A stretch of DNA of 64,000 bases from Aspidiotus rigidus (GCA_035079385.1 JAVHKY010000047.1:1302001-1366000), one strand, 5' to 3'. Positions 33,930-46,334 are shown, counted from the first letter of the stretch. Notes: a model not told the origin generated them from the sequence alone. A program made the numbers and translations.

Positions 33930-36200
33930 ATATTATGATTATTTTCGAGTGCTTGTGAGACAGATGACGAAACCGGTAATGAAGAGCGAAGTGAATGAAG
34001 TTGAGGACATGCAAAAATGTAATGAGTCGTGAGATTTTCTTGGCAGTGCGAGCAACACGGAGGAGATAGTGTGTAAGCGTTGGTCAGGTGAGAATGTGTA
34101 ATACGTGTGTGGCCTATCCATTATCTGGAGAGGATAACTTCTTCTCTTCTCGAACTTCCATTAGAGCTTGACCATGGTATAGGGGTTTTCTTAATACGGA
34201 GGAGTTTGTTGTTGGGTTCAAATTGCCAAAAGTTATACCATATTTGAGTAATGAGAGAACGGAAGTGATTTTTGGAATCAGAAGCAGGAAAGGGAGATTT
34301 GTCTGATATTTTTCTGAGAGCAGTGGTTTCTTTAGTAGCTTTGTCGACGAGGTCATGTTCTTGTAAGTCGATGTGTCCTGGTATCTATATGAATGTTAGT
34401 TTGCAGTTAATTGACTTCAGTGTAGCTCGTAGAAGGTTAATTCTTTGAATGAGAATGGTCTAGCAGTGAGTGAAGTGAAGATAGTGAGTCAGTAAGAAGT
34501 AGAAAGTTGCTACTCGATGGGAATTGAATGAGATGAGAAAAACAGGAAGAGATGGCCATGAGTTCCCTAGTATATACAGAGGCTATGTTGCGGACTTAAT
34601 GGGAGAATAGACCATAAGGTGAGGCAGCTCTGTTTCCACGCTTCGATCCATCCGAGTAGCAGATGATGCTGTGAATGGAATATTCTTGGATTGTACCTGA
34701 TATGATGGATGTAGGTGGATTTATTCTGATTAGGTATTTTTGAGATATCGAGTCAGATAGAAGGTTCATTGTAAGTCCAGGAGGAGGGGGGTGAGTGCAA
34801 ATATAGGTTGTAAGGGGTAGGTTGAAAAAGTTTGTCATACGGGATTGTTTGAGACGGAAGTGGATTTGCTTATTAGCAGGTGTCGAGAGGTGATTAGTTT
34901 CTAGAAGGAAGACAGAATTGTAAATTGGTAGGTGTGTGAATTGAGAAATTGACATAAAAAAATTCGAGGTGAGGATGAGTCTGCGGTATAGAACGGTTTC
35001 TGCGCATAAACTGAGTCGTGGGGCTTGTACGGAAAGCTCCCAGCGCCAGTCTGAAGGAATGAGTTTGAATAGGGTCTAGAAATTTGAGGATTGATTTGGA
35101 AGCTAAATTGTGAATCGGTGTACCGTAGTCTAGACGTGATTGGATGAGACTTTCGTAGAGTTTTAGTAGGAGTTTCCTATTGCATCCTTTGTAGAGATGG
35201 GACAGGTATTTTATTGTGGTACGGGCTCGAATACATGAGACTTTTAGGATTTTGATCTGTGAGGACCAATTCGTTTTTGGTCAAAGTGTAATCCTAATAA
35301 TTTAGCAGACTGACGTTCTCTAATTTCGAAGTTTTGTAGGATTAATGGTTGTATGGAGGGGATGGGCTTACGTGATTTGAATACGACATAGTAGGTTTTG
35401 AAAGTCATTCAGTGAAGTCTAGGAGGTGATAGAGTTGAGAGTTTCTTGCAGTAACCAGAGGGATCTCTGAGGAAGACTGTACGGAAATTTTGTAATCCTC
35501 GGCGAGAAACGTTGTGTCAGTGGGAACTTGACACATTTAGCAATACCGTAGATTGCAATGAGAAAGAGAAGTACACTGAATACTCCTAGTTGAGGGACAC
35601 CATCTTAAATTATGTCAGAGGAGGAGGTTGAATTTTTTATTTGGACTGTTAGTGTACGATTGTTGACGAAGTTTCGTAAAATTTGCGGAAGATTACCCCT
35701 GAGGTCGAGTGAGTGGAGTTTTGTCTCTAGACCCTCGGGAAGACTTCCTAAAGATCGAAAAATAGTAAGTAAAGGGTGGATTTGCAGACTGTAACCATGT
35801 TGATTTGACTTTGGAGGTCGATTAAGGATTGGATAGTGTTACAACCCTTTCTAAACCCATATTGAAATGGGGGAAGGAGGTTGTTTGATTCTAGGTACCA
35901 TGACAGACGTTTGATGAGGATTTTCTGGAAAAGCTTCCCGGGGAAGCGTTAGGACTCAGAACAGAGAGGGTCGGAGGATGATAACAGTTTTCCAAAAAGT
36001 AGGGTACATATTTTGGGAAAAAATAGTTGAAAAATAAAAGAATTGAGTAAGACTGTGCGTTTGGGTGTAAGTGTTTGATCATAGCTGTGTGTATGTTGCC
36101 TTGTCCAGGTGATGCGTTTTTGAGGTTTTTGTTGATAATAATGGTGAGTTCTTCTTCAGTTAAGGGGAGGGAGTCGAACGAAATTTGTGTTCAAGTCAAC
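33930..36200 (-). pseudogene. Decayed LINE (I/Jockey-type), RT through RNase H and C-terminal tail
   Basis: This is the longest LINE remnant here. From right to left on the minus strand: FPLCVLSPNASPG-like RT start at ~35,950; YGFRKGCNT-like block near 35,870 (frames shifted); a LYLLFFDL segment near 35,790; GVFSVLLFLIAIYGIAKCV near 35,560 (the GxPQGSxLSPLLF block); KLLGLHFDQK near 35,290; YKGCNRKLLLKLYESLIQSR then LDYGTPIHNLASKS near 35,190-35,110 and RLALGAFRTSPTTQ. Then RNase H begins with YSDGSKRGNRAASPYGLF near 34,640, and the tail has WIGHTRITHSH near 34,110. Multiple stops and frameshifts; no YADD box was recovered. Orientation is opposite to the fragments at 18.5 and 38.8 kb. Confidence 0.75.
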
Positions 36201-36836
36201 TACGTCCATGAGCTTCCTAACGAATCGCAACGAATAGCCCTAAAAATATCGTATTGTACCCACGGTTTCGTGGTTATCAATAGGCGAAATAAAGACTGAC
36301 CATTTCGAATAGGTTGGAAAAAGAAAAGCCGAGTAGAACCAATCTTTTAAGAAGGGTTTTTTCGGCGAGCGATGAAGAAGAGGCAAAAAGAGTTCAATAG
36401 GCTGAAAAACAAGAATGGAGCGGCCTGGAAACCTAAAATGGCCGAGAAAAAAATCAAATTTCTCGTCTCAAGAATGAACCTGATCCAAACACCCAGATGA
36501 GATGGTAATACTTCGATGCTGAACTGTATAGGTTGAGGTACTAGCTTTCAAAGATCATTGCCCTCTTGCAGCTTTTCCAGTTGTGCGGAACGACAAGAAA
36601 ATTCTTCATACTTGTAATCAATCGTTGAACAAATAATTCCTAGAAATCGCAGGTAAGGAGCACTTGTCGACGGTTCACGTTCTCATATCGTGTACACGTC
36701 TTACCATATAACTTATCGGTCTATTCATCCGGTACATTGCACCCTAATTAAAGTATTTTTCTTTGCATCATTTATCTCATATCAATTTCCTCACTCACTG
36801 AAATAACGACTTGAAAATATGAATCCGATCAAAATC

Positions 36837-38266
36837 TCACAGTACGCAACCCGAACTAACTTTCCACCTATAGCCACACTGGGCTGATGTGCTTATGTAT
36901 TCTTTATAATACTGCGTTATGATTATGGTACAGGTTAAGAGTCCGATAGTTTTGGTGAGGGCTAAAATTCGACGCTCATTCTTTGTTGAGACAATGACAT
37001 CGGCATCCCTAAGACTATTACTTTTCGCTAGTTCAACCAGTTGCTCTTTGTTGGTCCTGAGCAAAGAGATCATTAAGGCACGACAGAACGCGAAATGCCA
37101 AAAGGAGGTCGATGTTACAAAAGTATTAAAAACGACGAAATTATCTGCTGAGATTAGAAAACAATGAATATCTCATCTTCGAATTCAGTTTGTTATATTT
37201 TTGTTCCTCTACGAGACGAGTTGGTATCACTAGCCGCAAACTAATATTGATTTTTCAATTCACAACTGGTGGCACTAGTGAGTATTTTCTGGGGTGAAAC
37301 ATCGAATGAAAATGGTTAGGCGCATCTTTAGGAGTACATTTTGGGGAAGATGTTCTATTATCGAAGACTTCTTACTGCATAATTTAAGCCTCCTTCGACG
37401 ATTTAGGGGATATATCCCCCTTCTCTCCCCCCAAAATCTGCACCTGACTATGTACCACCTTGATAATGACATCGAATATACATATAATTCCGGCGAGGTA
37501 CTTTTGTTTTCTCCTCCACGTTGGGAGTACGATACAACTTTGATTTAGTTTTCACATTTAAGTTCAATTCCAGTTCTTTGGATTATTTATCCCGTTTCGC
37601 TCGATACGAGCAATTCACCCCCTTTTTTTATAATACCTGTGCGCATGAATAACACTACAGAGGACCAACAGTCAAAAATTCAAGTTTGTACGTAATTACA
37701 TGTCGGGGGGGGGGGGGGAACTATTCCCACAAAAATTTTTGGAGTTCATTGAAAATTATAAAGTCGTAATATCTTTTTCGGGTAAGAAGACTTGGATGTA
37801 ACCAAAGGTGCTATGGTCAAGAAATAATCCTTTGTAATTCATCGCATTCGTTTTTTTCTCGATGAGTCGTTCCAAGAATATCTCGGCTTCAGCCACCTGC
37901 ATGTTACACGAGCTAGCTAAAGAAACCGATAACGAATACACGAGGCAAAAGTAACTCATAATAATTCTCAATTATGTGAGATAAGATGAACACCGGATGC
38001 GCGTTGAATCCGTTATGAAAATTCACCGTTATTCGAATTAACCTGGGATGAAAAATATTCACAATGATTTTCGAAATTTCATAAAGTTGAAATTTCAAAT
38101 ATATGCTGTACCTAAACAGAAGAAGATACGACAATAAGAGAAATGCACACGACGCTATAACTAAGGTGAATACGGTAAGACCGTTAAAAATTTGATCGTA
38201 TAATATCGAGGGCGAAAAATAAGATAACAGTGAAACAAACGTAATTTCTTTCGTATGAATTGACAC
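36837..38266 (-). other. Two AT-rich minus-strand frames with membrane-like segments, unknown
   Basis: The frame 38,266-37,913 encodes several hydrophobic stretches (NGLTVFTLVIASCAFLLLSY, LLLPRVFVIGFFS). The overlapping frame 37,971-37,756 begins MRIIMSYFCLVYSLSVSLAS, which could read as a signal peptide or a shifted continuation, followed by a charged tail EAEIFLERLIEKK. At 37,073-36,837 a further frame has a charged stretch then ILALTKTIGLLTCTIIITQ. Taken together they might be a decayed multi-membrane-span (for example chemoreceptor-like) gene, but the likeness is only in general hydrophobic pattern, and start codons, splice sites and conserved motifs are not convincing. Confidence 0.15.
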
Positions 38267-38769
38267 AATTTGCGGTTTGAAAAATAAAATGCGCGGGAAA
38301 GAAATCCGTCTACATAGCTCGTGACTAGAAATTTTTTCAACTCCTCTTCTCCCTTTCCTCTAAGTCGAGATTTTTCCGAATCCCTTTCCTCCCGAATCTC
38401 TTGAATACGTCGATCAATACTCTCTGATTTCGTTTAGTCCCCATTTTCTATGTAGTTATTCATAAGCATTCTACGTATATCTGAACAGAGAACGGGCAGC
38501 TTTTCTAAGAATAGTCGGCGTTCAAAATTTCGTCAAAATAGAGAAATCTGCGACGGAAACGGTTACCTAGCCTTGTGACGGTATAATTATTTGTCAACGA
38601 ATAACCAGCCAGAGAATAAGAAAAATGTCAACTGAATGGGTCTACCAACTTTAACATCATTACTCCTTTTAAAATTTCTAAATGTAAAGAGATTTATCCT
38701 GCCACAGTTGAAACTTTGCACCCAGGGTAAGATTTCCAAAATCCCGTTAATTCAAACGACTCTCTCAAT

Positions 38770-40070
38770 AAACTTTGGATAAAGTCTCTGCACTTCGCTT
38801 TTCCTCGGGTAAAACTGGTCACGTTATCGTTCGGAAAAACCGACGCTCAAAAATTCCTCTATACCTTCTCTTCTCCTTCAAAATTCTTAACTGCTATAAA
38901 TTCTTGGGGCCTACCTTCGACCACAATTTTTCTTATATTTCTCACATAAGCTCGCTTAAAGCCAGACGCCTGAATGCTACCGATATTCTCGAATATCTAT
39001 CCTACCCCCATCGAGTAAGTAATCAGAAACTACTTCTCCAACTATACATAAATCTCATCCGCTCTCAACCGGACTACGATTAGTCCAACAAGTCTACTCT
39101 TCAATTACTACACACCGTTCAATTAACAGCTATCAAAATGGCTCTGGAGGTATTCCGGACCAGTCCTAATCTCAGCACCTATGCTAAAGCAATCGAACCT
39201 ATACACCATTTTCGTATGCTATCGTTAACTGTCAATTCCCTCTGGTCCTCGGCTCAATTTTCAAAACTCCCTGCCCACACTTTCTCCTCCCCTCATACTT
39301 TACTAAATTGTCTCAAACCTCATCTTCACTTCCTCCCCAATACATCTTTCATCCTTCGAACTATCAGACAAATCAAATAAGACCGTCTACCTAAAAGCGT
39401 GAACTAATCGCAGAAATTATCCCAAAATTTCCCGACCATATAAGATGTTACATAAATGGCTCTAAAACAACAGACAAAACAAGCTATAGGCATATAATTC
39501 TATTCAGGACAAAATTACGAGCTATCGTTTAAGGAACTCAGCCTTCGCATTGTTACTGCCGAGTTGAAGGCTGTTCGCTCCTGTCTTTCAAATTTTACTG
39601 AGCGTCCTCCCGGGCTCAGCACGAATTCTACCTGACTCACTTTCCTCCCACATATCTTCACAAGATGCCTATTCAAATAACCCCATCACCCAATGCATTC
39701 ACGTCAGTCTCCATACCCAGGCACTGATTTCGACTAGAAGCGATGTATCATTTCAACTCAAAACTTATCTCAATCTGTTCGATGGCTGAATATTTTTCCT
39801 ATTTGAAACTTTATAATAGCTTTCATGATGTCGCGCACATGCCGTCGGTAGGTAATGTCCAGATGGGTACCTTTCTATACACTATAGGACGGGTCAAAAA
39901 TACGGATTTCAGGTCACATCGGTCACCCACGTTCACCACGCGGCCAAGAACTCCACCCTCTTACCGAAAATTACCAACCCAACCCTACGACTTTGAAAAC
40001 TAGTAATCCTAGCGTTCCTTACGCTATTCACAAACCATCAAACCGGTTCCAAAAAAGTGCCCATAATACC
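38770..40070 (+). pseudogene. Decayed LINE fragment, RT C-terminus plus RNase H pieces
   Basis: The frame 38,775-39,083 contains SGKTGHVIVRKNRR, NCYKFLGPTFDHNFSYISHI and SSLKARRLNATDILEYL, ending LLLQLYINLIRSQPDYD: the post-catalytic RT segment of I/Jockey-type LINEs. 39,138-39,380 continues as ALEVFRTSPNLSTYAKA. RNase H remnants follow (VTAELKAVRSCLSNF-like near 39,560, and THVHHAAKNSTLLPKITNP near 39,930). A ~140-bp unrelated segment interrupts the RNase H part near 39,760-39,900. Inactive. Confidence 0.7.
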
Positions 40071-40097
40071 ATTGAGATTTGGATGATTCACTTAATG

Positions 40098-40708
40098 ATT
40101 TTTTAGCGGGGAATCCGCTATCTATTTTGTTAGGAGATTACATCCTCAGAAAACGTCCGCGTCCTCAGAAAACGTCCGCGTCCGCGTCCGCGTCCGCAGG
40201 TTAGGTTAGGTTACGGGACTTAGAAGAATTTCGAGTCTCGAGCTATATATGATAGGAGAGGAACTTAGAGAAATTTCCACTCCCGAGCTATATATGATAG
40301 GAGGGGGACTTAGAAGAATTTCGAGTCTCGAGCTATATATGAAAGGAGGGGGACTTAGAAGAATTTCGAGTCTCGAGCTATATATGAAAGGAGGGGAACT
40401 TGGAAGAATTTCAAGTCTTGAGATATATATGATAGGAGGGGGACTTAGAAGAATTTCGAGTCTCGAGCTATATATGATAGGAGGGGGACTTGGAAGAATT
40501 TCGAGTCCCGAGCTATATATGAAAGGAGGGGGACTTGGAAGAATTTCGACTCTCGAGCTATATATGATAGGAGGGAATGTAGAATGATAATTTCGATTTG
40601 AATTATATGACAATATTATCAACTCAGTTCCACACCACCTGAGAGGTCGAGTTAAGGAATTTCGGGTTCCCCGCTGCCATTGCAACGTCTGCAATGGCTT
40701 CTAATTTT
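40098..40708 (+). mobile_element. Helitron/Helentron-like non-autonomous element, copy B
   Basis: The plus strand begins TTTTTTAGCGGGGAATCCGC and ends with GGGTTCCCCGCTG, the hairpin CCATTGCA-acgtc-TGCAATGG and CTTCTAA (CTAA at 40,701-40,704) followed by a T-run. The interior has a duplicated TCAGAAAACGTCCGCG block, (TCCGCG)n, TTAGGTTAGGTTA and seven 45-bp units. It is the inverse of copy A (14.48-15.03 kb) with the same termini, so these termini define the element. No coding capacity. Confidence 0.62.
40212..40575. repeat. 45-bp minisatellite array inside copy B, seven units
   Basis: Unit AGCTATATATGATAGGAGGG then GGACTTGGAAGAATTTCGAG and TCTCG, repeated seven times with few differences. 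Frames on both strands stay open (112 codons plus, 162 codons minus) with a 15-residue period such as MIGGGLGRISSLELY. These are repeat artefacts, not proteins. Confidence 0.9.
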
Positions 40709-40809
40709 TGACATGTTTCATGTCTTAGCGCTGACCTGACCCCCCACCCTTATTCCGAAATTTGCGTCCGTCCGTCTCCCTGGCCTCTCCTTGTGTATTT
40801 AACCAATGC

Positions 40810-41480
40810 AGTGAACTACTGGTATACTAGGCTTATACTAGCTCTAGACTAGACTTATACTAGTCAAAGAAGGGATGTGAAACCCAGACCTAATATACAG
40901 TATACTAGCTTAGTACATAGCTAAGCTATACTATTTGACATTTTATACTGGACTTATACTACGTCCAAACCTCCTTTATACCAGCTTCGTACTAGGTCTA
41001 GGCTTCTTTTATACTACAGGCTTCGGAGAAAGCTAACATCTAAGAAGGGCTGTCCGTCATCTTTTATACTAACAGCTTTTATACTAGCCCTGATATACTA
41101 TATACTAGCCTAGGCTAAGCTATACTATTTGACATTTTATACTGGGGTGATACTAGGTCCAAACCTCCTTCATTCTAGCTTCATACTTGGTCTAGGCTTC
41201 TTTTATACTAAGAGGTCTGTAGTAGTAGTTTATACTACCTCTATTATACTGGGTACTGCCTTTATAATAAACTATGTAATCAGCTCTGACCCCGAAATCC
41301 TATGCAGTAAACTACTATACTAGCATTATATCAGGTCTAAGAATCCTGTATACTGTATCCTAATTCCCCATTGAACTGGGCCTAACATTTTATAGGCCCA
41401 ATATACAGTAAACTAGATCAACAAGGAGGTAGGTCTAAGCCTCCTTCATACTATGCTTAAACAAAGCTAGTGAGCCCCAC
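40810..41480. repeat. CTAGTATA-rich repeat block
   Basis: Dense TATACTAG/CTTATACTAGCT words with GTCTAGGCTTCTTTTATACT phrases, including an internal near-duplicate (TATACTAGCCTAGGCTAAGC then TATACTATTTGACATTTTAT, compare ~40,910-40,950 with ~41,095-41,140). Orientation is mostly opposite to the block at 22.8 kb. Confidence 0.6.
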
Positions 41481-41484
41481 ATAG

Positions 41485-44315
41485 CTCAAAAAAATATTCA
41501 TCATACTAGATTCATACGACATCAAGAAAGGGGGCGAACGAGTGGAGCGAGTGAGCGCCTCGAAAGGCAATACCTCAAAATATTCCTCTTACAAGACCTA
41601 CACCTCGCCAAGGGGTAAACGAGTAATATCTCACAAACACTTGACCTAGTAAAAGCCTAGACTAAAATAATATTTCAAAATGACTGATAAAATATAAGAG
41701 ACATGAAACATGATCTTCATTTATTTGGCGATGCCAGAAAATTTTTTCTCTTTTTTATCCCCTGATTTTCGCATCGCCTGATCCTTAACCAATAAATCTA
41801 CTTACCCACACGTTGAGAAAGTCTACATAAGTGACAGCCAAGGAACATTTTGAGCTGATAGTCGTGTAGGATTAGGTGAAATTCCGACTTTTCGAATCAG
41901 TCTGCAGATCTTTAGACCAATTTCGAAATGACCGCGAGTAAGATTCAAGGTTTTATTTCTGGTTCATTTTACATCAGAAAATCTTTCGAAAATACTAACG
42001 TCACCCTCACGCCAAGTTGAAGTAAATCTTTAAAATCTACCTATAGATTATTTCTCTTCCTCATATCCAATACACTTCGAAAATACTCTACGTTCGATAC
42101 TAAAACTGATTGAAATTATCAATTCTCTAATTTCAATATCATAAATTTAAAAGCTCTATGTAATCGTAGGCAAGGAAAATTCAATAAAGAATGGAACACT
42201 GAAGTTCGGAAAAATGTCGAAAGAACATATGCAAGGTGATAAGCAATAATATTGTATAGATAGGTCAAAAAACCTCGCGAGTCTCAAACGACCGTTATTT
42301 TATAGATCAATTTTTGTTCTTTCCGAAACTTTGAAGGAAAAAAAGGAATGTATATTTAAGTTAATTAAAACCGAATAATGAAGGAGGAATCCATTAGAAA
42401 AATAGTACCTAGAAGAAAACTGTTCACAAAAATATTTTCATCGATAACCAAAATAGATTGATCAAATCCTTTCTTTCGAAATTGCAATCGTTTCGAGATG
42501 GAATGACCCGAACAAACTAATTGATCAAAAAACTACCTGAGATTCTAATTACACAACCCATAAAATTGTGATCAGGTTTTTTCTCGAAACTTCGCACGCG
42601 TATTTATTTCTTTAATGAGATATATCTATTTGTTTTCGTCCACGAGTGTTTACGCAGGAAGATGTATGAATGGTAAAACTACTTGGTTAGGTTTTAAGGC
42701 AAGTTTGCACGTGTTCAATGCGGAACCTCGGGCCTGTGTTTTTTCTCTTTCTCGCTCGTGGTGCTCGCATTCGTTCTAACCGCCCTCGCCAGTACTCCCG
42801 AGAACAAACTATTGTTCAGATGAAAGTGAACTAAAAGATTATCACGCAGTACTTTACGATTGAAAAAACCTCTTTAACCGGATATACCGTCCAATACTTT
42901 GTATACAAACATTTAATTTTTTTATGTGAGAGTACAGTTTGTCAGTGCAACCGGTTCATAAATTTTACAGCAATAGGGAACAAGTTCGAGCTGTCATTCG
43001 CCGACCTTGTATGAATGCATCTAATCAGACATTGTGCAAAGGGTTTGGACTCAAGTATAAAATGATATTTTCAGTTTTGAAAAATACTGTACTGCTTTTC
43101 TATATATATTTTTTTTACACAAGAATCATTCATGCATACATTTTTGATTTTCTAACGGTACCTAGGTAGTTGGTCAGATTCGATTCAGAAAGGGTTTAGA
43201 CACGAGTGTATACCGAGATAATTTGAAGCGCTCGGAAAAACCTTGTCGAAAGAGAGATGACTTGGAGATTGCGAGAAGGATTGAGTAAAAGATATGCAAA
43301 AAAAAAGATCAATTGTGAGAGAATCTGCGTGAAGATATTGTAAAGAAATGAAAGGAAAAGGTGAGTGATACGGAAAGTGTGTGTGAGGAAAACATGAGTT
43401 TGTCTCTTGAAATTTTTTTCAAGTTTCTGATCAGGTTAAGGTCATACAAACGCGGACTCTGATGGCCTCTTTTCTTTAGATACCTTGCAGCCAAGTCTAC
43501 TTCCTCCGATAGGGATTTCAAGAAAAATTTTTCAAAAAGCCTCATCAGTCGCACGTAGTCCCATTAGAAATGATAGCGTATTTTGGCAAAAATATTATCA
43601 GCTGCTACGGCGATATATTACCTTGGGTATTTTTGCTCTTCTTGGGAGAATAGCAGCGATGATGACATTACCATGAAAATTTTGCCTCACTGCAATAGAG
43701 ACTTACATCAAAAATGGAATTTCGAGGTATAAGATCGAACATCGGCTTCTTATACTTTTGGTTGAACGTCGAAATATTATCAAGTACCCGATGCAGGTCA
43801 GAGTCCCCACCACCTTCAGAAGCACAATTCGCCGACAGGGCGGCGGACGGCAAACATGGACATAAAACAGCTCAAAAAGCGTTACCTATTTAGCGTAAGT
43901 ATCATGAGTCAAGTTTACGTGATTGCAATATCCGTAAACCTGCCAGATGAATTGCCGAATTCGTAACCTTTCAGGAACAACTTTAACGCTGTCAAATTCA
44001 CACTTCGTAATTTTAGCGACGTTTTTACTAAGGGACCTGTTTTATGAAATTAATTTGGGAAAAACGTTTGCCATCCTCTCCGACAAGTTGCGGTTACGAA
44101 AAAGGGCGAATGCTCTGATCCAATTTACGAATCCTACGGCAAAAGAGAAAGACTTCGAAAAGTTTTTGACCTTTGACGACGCCCCTCGTAGCGGTAGAAC
44201 TTGAAAAGATTTTGACCTCTGTGAAAAATCAATCCTAACCTTTGTCAAGGCCCATTATCGAAATAACGTATTGTCAAAACTAACCATAGAAACCGATTAT
44301 CAAGATCAGAAATAG
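41485..44315. other. Non-coding stretch, no recognisable gene
   Basis: 41,520-41,560 has GGGGGCGAACGAGTGGAGCG, shared inverted with 45.9 kb. 42,680-42,830 is locally GC-richer and might be a promoter, with no gene assigned. Short frames at 42.9-44.2 kb (the 85-codon plus frame at 43,947-44,204, for example) show nothing recognisable. Confidence 0.4.
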
Positions 44316-44319
44316 AAAA

Positions 44320-45300
44320 AACGGCGGCTTCTTCAATTAAATTGAAGGAGGAGCGCAGGAGACCACTTCTATGCTGCGAATTGGTTCAGGAATTTATATG
44401 AGTGGAGAGGATTTGGAAAAATGGAAATTTTTCGAAGTCAAACTCCTTTATTAGGATAGATCATTTCCGAGCTATATATAATCGGAGGAGGACTTGAAAA
44501 AAGTCGAAATTTTTTCAAGTCCAACTCTTAATATAGTTTTGAAGTCAGAAATCGACATTTTCCAAGTCCCCCTCCTATATTAGGCTAGTTCAGTTTTTAC
44601 CAAACGGCGGGATGTTCCCTCGAGAGACAGGTGGTGTAGCATTTTGTACAGTATAATTGCTTCCTACAATTGGATGTAATATCAATTTCCTCGACCACAT
44701 TGAGTCGATTCTACTACAATCAGGAAGACCGCTATCTCTAATGTTGAGGAGCATTTTCAAAAAACTTCCACGAACGCGTTCGCGTTTGACTTCGATGACG
44801 CCATCAACCGACATTAGGTTGGAATACGGGACTTGGAAGAATTTTCACTCTCGAGCCATATATGATGATAAGAGGGAGACTTTAACCTTCGTACTATATT
44901 TGTATTATATGATGGGAGAAGAACTTTTAAGAAATTTCGATTTCGAATTACGTATGTTAATATTGGGACTTGGAAAAATTTTGACTTAAGAGCTATGTAT
45001 AGTAAAATAATAGGAAAGGGATTATTTTCCTTATTTTCCAACTCTTTTGCTGGAGGACATTCTCAGAGAATTTCACTATCCGACGAGAAATAACGTCACC
45101 ATTTTTGAGCAAATGTCCACAGACTTGAAATATTTTCGACCATCAAGCTATACTTATATATGAGGAGGAACTTGAGAACGGGACTTGAAGATGACGTCAC
45201 CAACCTAAGGTAGGTTAAGATATGTTGCATAGAAGGGGGGAATCCTCAGAAAACAGCAGCGTTCAACTTTGATGACGTCATCAACCTGAGTTGCGGTAAG
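44320..45300. repeat. Mosaic of dispersed repeats (GAAGTTAAACG head, 45-bp-type units, CRE palindrome)
   Basis: 44,322-44,400 is a diverged head of the ACGGCTTCCTCAACGAAG family. 44,400-45,010 holds at least seven diverged 45-bp-type units in both orientations. GATGACGTCACCAACCTAAG lies at ~45,191, and the perfect palindrome TTGATGACGTCATCAA at 45,269-45,284. Looks like several overlapping decayed copies. Confidence 0.5.
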
Positions 45301-45699
45301 TCACTCACTTGAAAGAGTTTGTCTAGGCTAAGTAAACTTAACTTATAGAAATTTCTCTAGACTAGATTGTAAGAAAACTTGAAGTTTACCAAAAGATATG
45401 ACGTATTTCCCGTCTTAGAATATTTTTGTAGGCTCAGCCTGCGCGTTTCTAAGGAGAAAAACAAAAGAAAGATGAAGTAGATCAATAGCTCGAAGAGCTT
45501 TATCCAAAAATGAAGTAGCGTATTTTGGGATTTTGAAACGTGCATAATTTCAGACTAGCTATTTTACAGGGGTCAGTGGAGCTTGTAAGTTCCCCGCTGA
45601 CATGGTCTTTAAATTTTTATATCGACTACTAATAGATGGTCATGATTGCGTCATTGTAACGTCTCTTCCTCCCCATCAATATTTCGTAGCCTAATATAA

Positions 45700-46045
45700 A
45701 CCTAGTATTCTGTATGTTAGGCTAACCAACTGACGGGCTCTTCGCCTTCGTTATATGTTTTGTACATGTGTAGCTACAAAATGTTAGGCTGAGTGGCTCA
45801 CGGGCGATACTTACCTCTTTTCGTTCGCCCATATTCTCGGCCTAGTATATGCTTTGAGCTCAGGGGCTGCTCGTTCCCCCCCATTCTTAGCCTAGTATAA
45901 CTTAATTAATATACTGTATGTCAGGCTGACAGCTCACTCGCTCCACTCGTTCGTCTAAACAATTTTGTATAGTCCTAGGTCGTCATATTCCGCGCCACCT
46001 TCCCTCTCTTTGGCCCTAGTTTACTACATATCAAGAGTATGTTAC
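45700..46045. repeat. CTAGTATA-rich repeat block with GCTCACTCGCTCC phrase
   Basis: Phrases GCCTAATATAAACCTAGTAT, TACTGTATGTTAGGC and CAGCTCACTCGCTCCACTCG repeat, shared with the blocks at 22.7 and 41.5 kb. The block resumes after the MITE pair at 46,335 and fades by about 46,560. Confidence 0.5.
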
Positions 46046-46050
46046 ACTAA

Positions 46051-46334
46051 GGGCCGTGATGGGCATCACACATTTTAAATTAGGTTCAACGGGGTTAAAG
46101 GGGTACAGTTAAACAAGAGCTTAAATACCCGGAGCCCACCTGATTTGTGGGGCCTTTTTTTTTCAACGTCTGGGCTTTGCCCTCGCCCATACGATGTTTC
46201 AAGGACATAAATTAATGAAAATGTTGCGACCCTCATTTTGTGGGGGCCCGGGCCCCCCACCCCCCTTAAATCTGGCCCTGCAGTTAAACTCTGTTTAAAG
46301 TAAACCGGGTTTGAAATATTGGTACAACTGGCCT
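46051..46334. mobile_element. PIF/Harbinger-like MITE, interrupted by a hAT MITE
   Basis: GGGCCGTGATG at the left and CAACTGGCCT at the right form short inverted ends (GGGCC/GGCC), flanked by TAA on both sides (46,048-46,050 and 46,335-46,337). The right part TATTGGTACAACTGGCC resembles the TTGGTAAAACTGGCCC end of the 23.2-kb element. Removing the hAT insert leaves about 109 bp. Confidence 0.5.
46106..46288. mobile_element. hAT-like MITE with 8-bp target duplication CAGTTAAA, nested
   Basis: The element (46,114-46,280, 167 bp) starts CAAGAGCTTAAAT and ends ATCTGGCCCTG, a degenerate inverted pair (CAGGGCCAGAT read inversely). Exact 8-bp repeats CAGTTAAA flank it at 46,106-46,113 and 46,281-46,288. 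Interior is GC-rich (GTGGGGGCCCGGGCCCCCCA). The open frame crossing it is spurious. Confidence 0.75.

Noticed and set aside
40249..40587. Glycine-rich repetitive protein (MIGGGLGRISSLELY repeats)
   Set aside because: It is a translation of the 45-bp minisatellite; the opposite strand is open too.
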